NCBI RefSeq assembly: GCF_014287515.2 | Contig: NZ_CP092473.1 | Location: 471,001 to 535,000 of the forward strand | Reading direction: 5' to 3' | Length of the DNA: 64,000 bases | Source: Roseburia rectibacter | Lineage (GTDB): Bacteria; Bacillota; Clostridia; Lachnospirales; Lachnospiraceae | In this document: piece after piece, positions 26,988 through 36,353 of the stretch | Numbering within the stretch: position 1 is the stretch's first letter | Layout of the letters: every line of letters starts with the position of its first letter | Program-made: the position numbers and the translations under genes | The notes under the pieces: model-generated | Told to the model about the DNA's origin: nothing | The model's database searches: none | The model's input: only the letters and a program-made list of their open reading frames with translations

Positions 26988-28889
26988 TTAATTCCACATA
27001 GTACAGCGGGTGTAGCGGGAAGCAGTTACCTGCTTGGACAGAAAGTCGGGAACGTCCCCGGTTGAAACGAAATCGGCTCCCTGTGTAAAATATTCAATGG
27101 CATCGACGATATCCTTGCAACAGTTCCCGGCATTACTGAAAGTGCGCCAGCCACGTTTTATGTATTCCTCACATGGGATTTCATGTGAGATAACAGCGTC
27201 TACGGTGTCACGGAGTTCGGCCTTATGACATTTGATAACATAGTCCATAGGAACGCTTGCTTTGCGGCTTGGAGTTTTATCAGGGATCAACCAGTCAGTT
27301 ACAGCGATGCTTGGCTTGTTAAGAAGGATTGCCTCTGCCATGACACTTGACTCCTCAGAGACCAGAAGATCACAGAGAGCGATCGCGTTCATGATGCTCT
27401 CTTCCTGCTCGATATAATAGACATTGTCATAATGATGTTCGTGCAGTTTACGCATTTCCTCGACATTTGCCTGGATCTCGGGAAGAAAATTCCAGCATGC
27501 CTGTTTGATGATCAGGTTGACTTTCAGAGAGGATAATGCCTGTATGAAATCATCTTCCTTGCCGTCATTTTCCCAGGAAGGGGCATAGAGGATTGTGTAG
27601 TCATATTTTAGTCCAAGTTCACGGCGAAGTTCAGATGCGCGTTTCTGCAATTCTTCGCCATGTATGGTATCACTCATTGGATAGCCCAGTTCATAGACAC
27701 CACTGCGGGGATGCGTATAGTAGAAACAGCTGCAATCTGTCCAGCGTTCTGCCCAGGATCTGCCTGGAAGAATTCCAATGTCAAAATTATTCCACCGTTC
27801 TACTTCCCAGAGATTTGGCCAAGAGTCACTACCCTGTGCCATATCGTGTAGCAGAATAACAGAAAACTTTGAATTTTCAGGATGGCAGATATGCTGGGAG
27901 TAGATACCGATCTCTGCTTTTGCGTATCGGTCTTCTGTAAAATGCACATGAAAACCACGGCGGCTGGCTTCCTCTGCAATGGGCTTAATATTGAAAAACT
28001 CTCCACCGCATGTTCCGGAGATAAATGTAATGTCACGGGCAAGAGGCTCTTTCAGAGGAGCAGGAGATGTGGTAGATACATGTGCCGGCGTATTGCAGGA
28101 AAGTTGTCCGTTGTCAGACAGAAAACGGATGTACGCTTCGTAGTGAAGCTGTGTTTCAGAGGTATCACGATAATTTTCCAAAAATGTCGAAACGTAAGGT
28201 GTGTGCAGATAGCCGATACATGCCGGAAGTAATAATTGGTACAGAAGTGACATGGCACAGATATCAGGTGTTACATGAGCGTCAGACAAAAGGAGTCCCT
28301 GTGCATATGCGACAGATAATACCAGTGTTGACGGGGTGCCATACAGATTGACATTTGCATGGATGGAATATTCCAAAAGAAGCTTTCCATCAAGAATTTT
28401 ATTCTCGAGAGTATCTTCATAAGCGTAATCAGGATGTGCAATGATCTCGCCATCGCTATCTATGTGGTTACGCGTGCAGACAACGGCATTCAATGTCGGT
28501 ATCTGCTCGAGATGACGGACCATGGATGCGATCCTTGATGCCTCATAGCGTTGGTTCTCTTCCAGAAAGCATAAATATTTGCTGCTACATGTTTTAAGGT
28601 AAGTCGTGAGGTCATTGATATAATCTTTGCCGACAAAGTCGATGATTTCAAGATTCTTATAGGGCTCGACTGCAAGATAATCCTCTAACGTAGAGGCACT
28701 GACATCAAGGCAGATAAGAGAAACTCTGGGTCCGTTATCATTAAGGAGTGACAGTGTGCAGGAATCAAAGAATTCATCCGCTCCGAAAGAGTTACTGTAA
28801 ATTTTCAGACATTCGCGGGCTGTCTGAAAATCCTGATTTTCAATGCAGGTGGAGATGAGCTGCATCATCTCTTCTTTTGGTGTTTGCAT
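26988..28889 (-). CDS. Two-domain GT2-like / CDP-glycerol-type transferase (copy B)
   Basis: A 633-residue paralog of the gene at 16118, alike from the first residues (MQTPKEEMMQLISTCIENQD) to the tail (SRYTRCTMWN). It keeps GILPGRSWAERW, LYAPSWENDGKEDDF and LLVSEESSVMAEAILLNKPS. It heads a three-gene minus-strand operon with a good housekeeping promoter (28922-28950), unlike the sigma-28 promoters nearby. Differences between copies are spread evenly, as for an old duplication. The substrate is unknown. Confidence 0.82.
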   Translation of the reverse strand: MQTPKEEMMQLISTCIENQDFQTARECLKIYSNSFGADEFFDSCTLSLLNDNGPRVSLICLDVSASTLEDYLAVEPYKNLEIIDFVGKDYINDLTTYLKTCSSKYLCFLEENQRYEASRIASMVRHLEQIPTLNAVVCTRNHIDSDGEIIAHPDYAYEDTLENKILDGKLLLEYSIHANVNLYGTPSTLVLSVAYAQGLLLSDAHVTPDICAMSLLYQLLLPACIGYLHTPYVSTFLENYRDTSETQLHYEAYIRFLSDNGQLSCNTPAHVSTTSPAPLKEPLARDITFISGTCGGEFFNIKPIAEEASRRGFHVHFTEDRYAKAEIGIYSQHICHPENSKFSVILLHDMAQGSDSWPNLWEVERWNNFDIGILPGRSWAERWTDCSCFYYTHPRSGVYELGYPMSDTIHGEELQKRASELRRELGLKYDYTILYAPSWENDGKEDDFIQALSSLKVNLIIKQACWNFLPEIQANVEEMRKLHEHHYDNVYYIEQEESIMNAIALCDLLVSEESSVMAEAILLNKPSIAVTDWLIPDKTPSRKASVPMDYVIKCHKAELRDTVDAVISHEIPCEEYIKRGWRTFSNAGNCCKDIVDAIEYFTQGADFVSTGDVPDFLSKQVTASRYTRCTMWN

Positions 28890-28921
28890 AGTGTATGACC
28901 TCCGATGTGTTATCTGCTAAT

Positions 28922-28950
28922 AGTATAAAAGATTTTAAAAAGATTCGCAA
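28922..28950 (-). promoter_or_regulatory. Sigma-A promoter of the 26988-28889 operon
   Basis: On the minus strand TTGCGA (28945-28950), 17 bases, TATACT (28922-28927). It reads toward the gene starting at 28889. Confidence 0.65.
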
Positions 28951-29005
28951 TGAAAAGCGGTATGGAATTGCAGGTATATATGTGCGAAAAAATCTGTTGA
29001 CAGAC

Positions 29006-29032
29006 TAATATTTGTTCCTGAAATGCCGATAT
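29006..29032 (+). promoter_or_regulatory. Sigma-28 promoter of the first LicD gene
   Basis: TAAT (29006-29009), 15 bases, GCCGATAT (29025-29032), a full match to the -10 consensus. It lies about 60 bases before the LicD gene at 29095. Confidence 0.85.
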
Positions 29033-29094
29033 TATAAAAGATAACTTATAAGCATCATTTTCGCGAATACACGGAAAGGTAAGGAGTCAGGCAT

Positions 29095-29979
29095 ATGGCA
29101 GAATTTCCAGAATTCTATTTTAGGGGAGAAGAAAGAGAAGGATTTTACATAGAAGAAATGATGAAACGAGCATGGGCAGCACAAATAGAGGTGCTTGAAA
29201 TCATAGATCGGATTTGTAAAGAATATGACATACAGTATTTTGCCGACTGGGGAACTTTGCTTGGAACAATCCGGCACAAAGGCTTTATTCCGTGGGACGA
29301 TGACATTGATATTGTAATGAAAAGAGATGACTATAACCGGTTTTTACGAATCTTTAATGGAGAACGTCCGGATGGATGCTTTTTGCTTAGTATTTATGCG
29401 AACGAAGAGTACAACGAGATATTTGCGCGAGTTGTCAATTCAAACTATGTGAATTATACTAAGGAGTATCTGGAACGCTGGCATGGATGTCCTTATGCGG
29501 TAGGAGTGGATATTTTCCCATTGGATAAGCTGCCTGTAGATAAAGATGAAGAAGATATACAGTGCAGTATGCTTCGCATGTTAATAAAAGCGATTTATTC
29601 AAAAGATGAAACAGAGGAAACGATAAGAATAATAGAAGATATGTGTGGAGTAACTATTGACCGCACGAAAAAGATATGGCATCAGCTACTGCGTGTGGCA
29701 GATGGAGTGCTGCAGATGTATAACGATGACGGAGGAGACTATGCAGAACTGATTTATTATTTAAATAGATCGAGCCGTCGCTATAAACAGGAGTGGTATA
29801 GTGAAAGTATCCGATTACCGTTTGAGACAAGTGAAATTCCAGTGCCAAAGGAGTATGACGCGGTACTAAGAAATATGTATGGAGATTACGAGAAACCAAC
29901 GCAATGGACAGATGGTCATAACTATCCATTTTACAAGAAGCAGCAGGCTGTTGTGGATGCAAGACTGGCAAAAGAATAG
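29095..29979 (+). CDS. LicD-family transferase (1 of 5)
   Basis: LicD proteins transfer a phospho-amino-alcohol (phosphocholine and relatives) from a CDP/CMP donor to a sugar. This 294-residue soluble protein has the nucleotidyltransferase-fold core: [20 protein letters not shown] then DDDIDIVMKRDDY (about residues 60-90) with the Asp cluster intact, and GVDIFPLDKLP. The N-terminus (PEFYFRGEEREGFYIEEMM) places it with the genes at 32124, 45674 and 46663. It is expressed from a sigma-28 promoter and is followed by a terminator, so it is a single-gene unit. Confidence 0.88.
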   Translation: MAEFPEFYFRGEEREGFYIEEMMKRAWAAQIEVLEIIDRICKEYDIQYFADWGTLLGTIRHKGFIPWDDDIDIVMKRDDYNRFLRIFNGERPDGCFLLSIYANEEYNEIFARVVNSNYVNYTKEYLERWHGCPYAVGVDIFPLDKLPVDKDEEDIQCSMLRMLIKAIYSKDETEETIRIIEDMCGVTIDRTKKIWHQLLRVADGVLQMYNDDGGDYAELIYYLNRSSRRYKQEWYSESIRLPFETSEIPVPKEYDAVLRNMYGDYEKPTQWTDGHNYPFYKKQQAVVDARLAKE

Positions 29980-29998
29980 AAAATGTTTACGGCAATAG

Positions 29999-30036
29999 AA
30001 TGGAGGGGAACGAATATGTTTCCCTCCATTTTGTGT
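29999..30036. terminator. Terminator between LicD and the convergent TPR-sulfatase gene
   Basis: AATGGAGGGGAA (29999-30010) pairs with TTTCCCTCCATT (30019-30030) with one G-T pair and an 8-base loop, followed by a T-rich tail. It is placed to serve both converging genes. Confidence 0.75.
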
Positions 30037-30074
30037 TATTTACGCGAGCAACGAGCCAAAGTCTATGATTATTA

Positions 30075-32099
30075 TCAATTACCTGCGAGAGGATAGATCA
30101 AAAGATGAGCAATCTCTTTTTTTATAATGGCTTCATATTTTTTCATGAGGACTTCATCCTGAACGGGGTGTCCCTTAGTATCGGTAAGAAGACATTTCCG
30201 GCCGGTCAGATCAATGCGAAGGTCAGGCGATACCGGAATGGTGGAGTCCATATAAAAATGAAAATCCTTTCCATGTAAAGCGGCACGGTAAGGGTCACCC
30301 GGGAAAATGTTCTGGGAAAACGTATAGTCGCGTTCCTGTTTGCCACCAAATGTAAGGGGCAGATTGGCATCGGTTCCCTCAAAGTGATATGGAATACCGG
30401 CTAGTTTACACAGAATAGCAGTATAATCGGCAGTTTCTATCAGCTCATCCGAAACCCGAGGAGAAAGATTGCTACAACGCAGCATAAATGGCACATTGAC
30501 ACGCTGCTCGGAAAGGAAAGGTTTCCCATCTTCCACCATGAAAGCGGTTCCGTGGTCGGAAAACAGTGAGACGATGATCTCTTCATCTTTATAATTGCGT
30601 TCCAGATACTGATACAGGATGCCAAGATAAAAATCTAACTCGCGTAACTGCTGGATATAAATTTCCCGGCGGTTAGGGCTGAATGACTGTTTTACCGTCG
30701 TTGTGATGTCATTGTCAATATGTCGTGCAGCCAGTGGCAATCTGGACTGCACCGGAAGAGAACACATAAATCCCCCGGCAATATCGTGCAGATCAAGGAA
30801 GTCAAACCAGATATACTGACAGGCATCCTTAAAGGTTTCGATCTGTTGGATGACGTCACTGATAACTTCTTTGGTGCGGTATGCCTGGGAGGAATACTGA
30901 TAGGTAAAGCGGTCAATCCCGCGGATGTATCCCTGCCATGGAGTAACTGCATCGTTTCCACCGATCTTTGCGGTCACATATCCGGCATCGTGAAAATATT
31001 CTGACAGGACTTTGGAGTCTTTCATAAAGTCAAAGCGGTAGTCCTCCATAAGGTTCATGTGATGACTGGAATGTTTTCCGGTCCAGTAGGTCGCAATGGA
31101 CGGCAGAGTCCATTCGGAACCAGAGTAATAATTATTACAGATAATGCCTTTGGAAAAATATCGGAAAGTTTCCGGCATTAGTGTTTCAAGACCGAGATCT
31201 TTGACCAGATAATAATTAAAACTATCGATAAAAATGCTTAATACCAGTTTTTTTCGACCGTTTGCATCGGGGTGCGTCAATGGAATTGGGGTGCCAAAAA
31301 CAGTGGGATAAGCCGTTCGCAGTGCAGTACCATTTTCTACAGGGAGATAGCAGTATTTTTCTCGTGCTGATTCCCGGTAGAATTTTGTTGGATCTTTTGC
31401 AGCATCAGTAATGTAATTGGAATTTTTCTGTGTGAGATCATAATTTAGGCAGATGGGAACCAGTACCTTGCCGAGGTCAGCAGGAATGTCATATTTTGTG
31501 CTGATATCGGCAATTGGGAATAATTCACATTTGGCATGAATTGGATCCTTGATAAACGAAAAGTTAAAGTATGATTCGTACCAGTTGTCAGCAAGCCCAA
31601 TATAATATTGTTGCCCATTATAACAGGTAAGTATTTTTCCACACAGACTTTCCTGATAATTCTTAAAAGGGTCCAGTATGGCATAGCGGTGGTTTTGCTC
31701 AATACGGGAAAATTCGTTCTCCAAGTCAGTGTCTTCTGCAGCAAGTATTTGAAATTCCTGTTCCCATACAGCCAGTGTCTCATCGTTGATAACTGTTATC
31801 CGATATCGCATCTGCACAAACTGGATCATCAGGAACGACTGATAAGCGACGGCGTATTTCCCAAGTGATCTGGCACAGACCATGAAATTATAATTGGCTT
31901 CTACATCAAATGGATTGAGGGTAATTGCCGTTTTTGCAAGATCGTAGGCTGCCTGGAAGTCTTCTTTTAGCAGAGCCAGTGAGATTTTGTAAGAAAAAAG
32001 ATCAAAGTCGGTGGGATTGCAGGCTTCATAACGTGTCAGGCAGGCTTCGATCTCTGGAATGTCCTGCTGTAAGATTGCCTGTTCAAGTTTTTGCTTCAT
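30075..32099 (-). CDS. TPR-like domain fused to a cytoplasmic sulfatase/phosphatase-superfamily domain
   Basis: A 674-residue protein. Residues 1-100 look like short helical repeats (TPR-like). From about residue 285 there is an alkaline phosphatase/sulfatase-superfamily domain: FIDSF (Asp292), SGSEWTLPSIATYWTG (probable nucleophile Thr331) and SLFSDHGTAF (Asp-His near 515). Related LTA synthases and phosphoethanolamine transferases are membrane anchored, but no membrane segment or signal peptide is visible here, so it acts inside the cell. It could transfer or remove a phosphate/phosphonate group. It follows a LicD gene on the same strand by 24 bases and shares that gene's sigma-28 promoter. 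Confidence 0.82.
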   Translation of the reverse strand: MKQKLEQAILQQDIPEIEACLTRYEACNPTDFDLFSYKISLALLKEDFQAAYDLAKTAITLNPFDVEANYNFMVCARSLGKYAVAYQSFLMIQFVQMRYRITVINDETLAVWEQEFQILAAEDTDLENEFSRIEQNHRYAILDPFKNYQESLCGKILTCYNGQQYYIGLADNWYESYFNFSFIKDPIHAKCELFPIADISTKYDIPADLGKVLVPICLNYDLTQKNSNYITDAAKDPTKFYRESAREKYCYLPVENGTALRTAYPTVFGTPIPLTHPDANGRKKLVLSIFIDSFNYYLVKDLGLETLMPETFRYFSKGIICNNYYSGSEWTLPSIATYWTGKHSSHHMNLMEDYRFDFMKDSKVLSEYFHDAGYVTAKIGGNDAVTPWQGYIRGIDRFTYQYSSQAYRTKEVISDVIQQIETFKDACQYIWFDFLDLHDIAGGFMCSLPVQSRLPLAARHIDNDITTTVKQSFSPNRREIYIQQLRELDFYLGILYQYLERNYKDEEIIVSLFSDHGTAFMVEDGKPFLSEQRVNVPFMLRCSNLSPRVSDELIETADYTAILCKLAGIPYHFEGTDANLPLTFGGKQERDYTFSQNIFPGDPYRAALHGKDFHFYMDSTIPVSPDLRIDLTGRKCLLTDTKGHPVQDEVLMKKYEAIIKKEIAHLLIYPLAGN

Positions 32100-32123
32100 G
32101 GGTGGGATGTCCTCTTTTCAAAA

Positions 32124-33107
32124 TTATTTGGATTCAAGAATGTGAAAGGAATCAATATTGTGGATAAAATCACAGATACTACCCTGAAAGCCTTTTTGCG
32201 TCAGAATGGCAGTCAGTTCCTGTTCACTTTTTTTATAAAATGGATATTCGTGTGACTGTGTAAATTTGACCGGTACCTGATAGTCTCCATAGTAGGTAGT
32301 CAATATTTCATGGTAATGTTTTGGAGCGGCGATCTGGAAACCTTCAAAAGGAAGGTAGATCGTTTCATTATACCATTCTTTTTTCAGAGGATCTTTGTTT
32401 TCATAGGGAATACGGAAACATAGATCCAGTTCGTCACATTCACTTTCGTCAAACATGGAAGCAATCGCCTCAAGAAGATGAAATAAAGACCATTTGGTCG
32501 TCTCGTTTCGCGGCAGCTTTGTCGCAGTGAGTTCTTCCAGTTCCACAATCCGGGCTTCTTTTGTATCTTCCGGTAAGGTATCAAAATCACGCAAAAGTAC
32601 GAAAATGCGTCCGAGTAGAAGTTTTTCCAGAAGAAAGGTATCCGGATCTCTTGGAATATAATCAAGAGGAAAAATATCAATGCTTGTTCCGCGGAACGGA
32701 AAACCATGAAATCGTCTGATGTAATCTGGAAGAGACCAGTAGGATGGATCTGTTTTTACTGCTGTGTGAATGATGCTGGTCTGTAATCTGCGTGTGGCAT
32801 CAGCAGCGTGCAGTCCGTCTGTGATAAAGCCTTCCGGTAATTCATCGGGCAGAACGGAAACCAGAGTATTATAGTCACTTCGTTTTAAGCAGATATCAAT
32901 GTCATCATCCCATGGAACAAAACCCTGATGTCGGACAGCACCGAGCAGTGTACCATAATAAGCAAAGTATTGCAGGTTGTATTTCTCACAGATCTGTGTC
33001 ACGACTTCCAAAATCTCGATTTCTGTCGCCCAGGCGCGTTTCATCAACTCTGGAACAAGAAAATCGCAGCGATATTCATCTTGAAAAAATTCAGCAGGAA
33101 AATTCAT
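32124..33107 (-). CDS. LicD-family transferase (2 of 5)
   Basis: A 327-residue LicD protein: YFAYYGTLLGAVRHQGFVPW with DDDIDICLKRSDY, and [10 protein letters not shown]. The N-terminus MNFPAEFFQDEYR and VPELMKRAWATEIEILE mark the subfamily shared with 45674 and 46663. The ATG at 33107 is preferred because GAGGAG leaves 8 bases to it, only 2 to the ATG at 33113. It heads a two-gene unit with the TPR-sulfatase gene, and a sigma-28-like promoter lies about 45 bases upstream. Confidence 0.88.
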   Translation of the reverse strand: MNFPAEFFQDEYRCDFLVPELMKRAWATEIEILEVVTQICEKYNLQYFAYYGTLLGAVRHQGFVPWDDDIDICLKRSDYNTLVSVLPDELPEGFITDGLHAADATRRLQTSIIHTAVKTDPSYWSLPDYIRRFHGFPFRGTSIDIFPLDYIPRDPDTFLLEKLLLGRIFVLLRDFDTLPEDTKEARIVELEELTATKLPRNETTKWSLFHLLEAIASMFDESECDELDLCFRIPYENKDPLKKEWYNETIYLPFEGFQIAAPKHYHEILTTYYGDYQVPVKFTQSHEYPFYKKSEQELTAILTQKGFQGSICDFIHNIDSFHILESK

Positions 33108-33150
33108 ATGCATTACTCCTCAAATTGTGATAATATAAGATATAATAAAT

Positions 33151-33177
33151 ATATCGGCAAAATAGACGAAACATATA
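33151..33177 (-). promoter_or_regulatory. Sigma-28-like promoter of LicD/TPR-sulfatase
   Basis: On the minus strand GCCGATAT (33151-33158) is preceded, 15 bases away, by TATA (33174-33177) in the -35 place. The -10 box is perfect and the -35 weak. Confidence 0.65.
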
Positions 33178-33238
33178 TATAATTTTTGTAAAAAAGAATC
33201 AACAGAACGGCGATACGTTCAGGAGCGGAGGAAAAAAG

Positions 33239-35041
33239 ATGCAGGCGATTATTCTGGCAGCAGGAATGGGAAAACGTTTGGGGCAATTAACCAGAGAAAA
33301 TACAAAGTGTATGGTAGAAGTTGGTGGGGTAAGACTGGTGGAGCGTGTTTTGCGTATCCTTGATAAAAAGGGATTATCAAGGATCATTATGGTGGTCGGA
33401 TACCAGTATGAAAATCTGATGACATTCGTAAACAAACTGGATATCAGTACACCAATCGAATTTATCATCAATGATGTGTACGACAAGACAAATAATATTT
33501 TTTCACTGGCTCTGGCGAAGGAACAGCTTGGATGCGAAGACACACTTTTACTGGAGTCTGATCTGATCTTTGAGGAGAGTGTGATTGATCTGCTGCTTGA
33601 GGATGAAAGGGACACGCTGGTCCTTGTGGATAAGTTTGAGAACTGGATGGACGGAACCTGTGTTGTGGTAGATGAGGAAGACAATATTCTGGATTTCATT
33701 CCAGGCAAGCTGCTAAAATACTCGGAGAAAGCGCATTATTATAAGACTGTTAACATCTATAAACTCAGCGCGGATTTTTCCAGAAATGTCTATGTCCCGT
33801 TTCTGGAGGCATATGCCAAGGTAATGGGAAACAACGAATACTATGAGACGGTGATCAAGCTGATCCTGACTCTGGATAAAAACACCTTGAAGGCAAAACG
33901 TCTGCACGGCGAACAGTGGTATGAGATAGACGATATTCAGGATCTGGACATCGCAGAACTTTTATTCCTTGAGGATGATGTAGAACGTTATCATACATTA
34001 ACCTCACGGTACGGTGGATTCTGGCGTTTCCCTCATCTGAAGGACTATTGTTATCTGGTAAACCCGTATTTTCCGACCGAGCGCATGATGAATGAGATGA
34101 AGTCAAATTTTGATGTGCTGGTAAGACAGTACCCATCCGGTATGCGGGTCAACAGCCTTCTGGCTGCAAAGAGTTTTTCCGTATCGGAAGAGCATATCGT
34201 GATCGGAAATGGGGCGGCAGAGCTGATCAAGGAACTTTTGACTGAGTTAGAGGGAACTGTGGGTGTGATCAGCCCGACATTTGAGGAATACCCACATCGC
34301 TGCAATGGCAGATATGTGGTATATGACAGCAGAGAACATGATTTTTCTTATGATGTAGACAGCCTGTGCAGCTATTTTACAGAGCATCCGGTCAGTTCAA
34401 TGGTTTTGATCAATCCGGATAACCCATCGGGACATTATCTGGATAAAAAAGAGATCAGGAAACTTTTAGACTGGTGTAAGTCAAATGGAACCGCATTGAT
34501 CTTAGACGAGAGTTTTCTTGATTTTGCGGACGATACCAGTGCATCCATGCTGTCAGAACGCATGATGAAAAAATATCCGAAGCTGTATCTGGTCAAGAGC
34601 ATTTCCAAATCCTATGGAGTGCCCGGACTGCGGCTGGGTATCCTGGCAAGTTATGATGAAAAGATGATCGCGGTACTAAAGAAAAAAGTGGCGATATGGA
34701 ATATTAATTCACTTGGAGAATTTTTCATGCAGATACTGGATAAATATAAAGCCGATTATAAACAGTCACTGGTCTGGCTGAGAGAAGAGCGGGCTCTCTT
34801 TTATCAGGAACTTTGCAAGATAAAAGGACTTAAGGTATATCCGTCCGCAGCAAATTATTTTATGTGTGAGCTGACAAATGGAAAGCGTAGTGAGGCACTG
34901 GCAGCAGAACTGTTAAAAGATAATATCCTGATCAAAGATCTGAGCGGAAAGATTGACAATGGAAAGCAGTATATCCGGATCGCGATAAGAGATCGCGAGG
35001 ACAATGAGAAGTTACAAAGGGCACTTGCAAAAAGACTGTAA
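33239..35041 (+). CDS. pntC: PntC-like fusion: cytidylyltransferase plus aminotransferase (copy 1)
   Basis: A 600-residue fusion. Residues 1-235 are a nucleotidyltransferase (ILAAGMGKRLGQLT, NTKCMVEVGG, LLLESDLIFEE). Residues 260-600 are a PLP-dependent class I/II aminotransferase (IGNGAAELIKELL, LINPDNPSGHYL, ILDESFLDFAD, and SISKSYGVPGLRLG with the PLP lysine at 457). This order matches PntC, which makes 2-aminoethylphosphonate from phosphonoacetaldehyde and activates it with CTP. PEP mutase and phosphonopyruvate decarboxylase are encoded downstream, which supports that reading over a HisC/CobD-type or choline role. CGGAGG precedes the ATG. A near-copy lies at 49679. Confidence 0.82.
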   Translation: MQAIILAAGMGKRLGQLTRENTKCMVEVGGVRLVERVLRILDKKGLSRIIMVVGYQYENLMTFVNKLDISTPIEFIINDVYDKTNNIFSLALAKEQLGCEDTLLLESDLIFEESVIDLLLEDERDTLVLVDKFENWMDGTCVVVDEEDNILDFIPGKLLKYSEKAHYYKTVNIYKLSADFSRNVYVPFLEAYAKVMGNNEYYETVIKLILTLDKNTLKAKRLHGEQWYEIDDIQDLDIAELLFLEDDVERYHTLTSRYGGFWRFPHLKDYCYLVNPYFPTERMMNEMKSNFDVLVRQYPSGMRVNSLLAAKSFSVSEEHIVIGNGAAELIKELLTELEGTVGVISPTFEEYPHRCNGRYVVYDSREHDFSYDVDSLCSYFTEHPVSSMVLINPDNPSGHYLDKKEIRKLLDWCKSNGTALILDESFLDFADDTSASMLSERMMKKYPKLYLVKSISKSYGVPGLRLGILASYDEKMIAVLKKKVAIWNINSLGEFFMQILDKYKADYKQSLVWLREERALFYQELCKIKGLKVYPSAANYFMCELTNGKRSEALAAELLKDNILIKDLSGKIDNGKQYIRIAIRDREDNEKLQRALAKRL

Positions 35042-35068
35042 AAGATAACGATGAAATGGAGACAAGAG

Positions 35069-36259
35069 ATGAATGTAGCATTTATTCCAGTGCGGGGAGG
35101 AAGCAAATCGATCCCGCTTAAAAACATCAAACCAATGTGTGGAAAGCCACTGGTATATTGGACGGTAGCGGCAGCCTGCGGCTGTGCAAAGATCGACAAA
35201 GTATATGTGGCAACGGACAGTGAGAAGATCCGGGAGACACTGCTTGAGGTAAAGCAGCAGGAGGAAAATGAAGCATTTCAGAAACTGGAAGTGATCGGAC
35301 GAAGCGCGGAGTCTGCTTCGGACACGGCATCGACAGAATTTGCAATGCTGGAGTTTGCGAATGAGCATGCGTTTGACCATATTGTGCTGATCCAGGCAAC
35401 ATCGCCACTTCTGACCGCAGAGGATTTGGACCGGGGATTTGCATTATATGAAGAAGAGGACACCGACAGTGTGCTCTCTGTGGTACGGCAGAAACGGTTT
35501 AACTGGAATGTGGCAGAAGATGGAACGGCACAGGCATTAAATTATGATTATTTCCATCGTCCGAGACGACAGGAATTTGACGGATACTGTGTCGAAAACG
35601 GGGCATTTTATATCACATCCAAAGAGCGTTTGTGTGAGACAGGAAACCGTATTTCCGGCAAAGTCAAGGCAGTGGAGATGAGTGAGGACACCTTTTTTGA
35701 GATCGATGAACCATCTGACTGGCAGATCATTGAAAAAATGCTGGAACGGCGTTTACGTGTGGCACAGGAAAAAACCGGTCAGGACGCAAAAAAAACAATT
35801 AAGATGTTTCTGACAGACTGTGATGGCTGTCTGACGGATGGCGGAATGTATTATTCGGAAAACGGGGATGAGTTAAAGAAGTTTTCGACGCTGGACGGTC
35901 TTGGGATGCGTCTGATGCGTGAAAAAGGCATCCTTTGCGGGATCGTGACCGGAGAGAATACGAAACTGGTCGCAAGACGTGCAGAAAAACTGCATCTGGA
36001 TATCCTTAAAATGGGAATAAAAGACAAGTTGGCCGTAGTAAAGGAACTGTGCGGACAGTATGGAATTTCGTTACAGGAAGTGGCATATGTGGGCGATGAC
36101 ATCAATGACAAAGAGCTTTTAGAGGCGGTAGGATTTTCTGCCAGTGTGCCGGGAGCGATGGACGAGGTAAAAGCGATCGTTGATTATGTAACGAAACGCC
36201 AAGGAGGAAGCGGCGCAGTCCGCGAAGTGATCGAATGTATTCTGGCGGGACACGAATAA
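35069..36259 (+). CDS. CMP-nonulosonate synthetase fused to a KdsC-like phosphatase
   Basis: A 396-residue bifunctional protein. The N-terminal part is a CMP-sialic acid/KDO-type cytidylyltransferase (FIPVRGGSKSIPLKNIK, KVYVATDSEKI, IQATSPLL). From about residue 245 there is a HAD phosphatase of the KdsC type (FLTDCDGCLTDGG, GIVTGENTKLV, YVGDDINDKELLEAVG). The pair fits a nonulosonate made as a 9-phosphate, dephosphorylated, then activated as the CMP sugar for Maf or another transferase. GGAG leaves 7 bases to the ATG at 35069; an ATG at 35051 has no binding site. It follows pntC copy 1 by 27 bases in one operon. Confidence 0.88.
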   Translation: MNVAFIPVRGGSKSIPLKNIKPMCGKPLVYWTVAAACGCAKIDKVYVATDSEKIRETLLEVKQQEENEAFQKLEVIGRSAESASDTASTEFAMLEFANEHAFDHIVLIQATSPLLTAEDLDRGFALYEEEDTDSVLSVVRQKRFNWNVAEDGTAQALNYDYFHRPRRQEFDGYCVENGAFYITSKERLCETGNRISGKVKAVEMSEDTFFEIDEPSDWQIIEKMLERRLRVAQEKTGQDAKKTIKMFLTDCDGCLTDGGMYYSENGDELKKFSTLDGLGMRLMREKGILCGIVTGENTKLVARRAEKLHLDILKMGIKDKLAVVKELCGQYGISLQEVAYVGDDINDKELLEAVGFSASVPGAMDEVKAIVDYVTKRQGGSGAVREVIECILAGHE

Positions 36260-36267
36260 AGTTGTAT

Positions 36268-36294
36268 TAAGGTATTTGAAGAAAAAGCCGATAA
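36268..36294 (+). promoter_or_regulatory. Sigma-28 promoter before the small helical gene and phosphonate operon
   Basis: TAAG (36268-36271), 15 bases, GCCGATAA (36287-36294). It is the nearest promoter to the genes at 36354 and beyond. Confidence 0.75.
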
Positions 36295-36353
36295 ATAAAT
36301 ATAGATTTATAAATACTTTACGAAAGGAATGACCGCAAGGTCAGGTGGCAATC

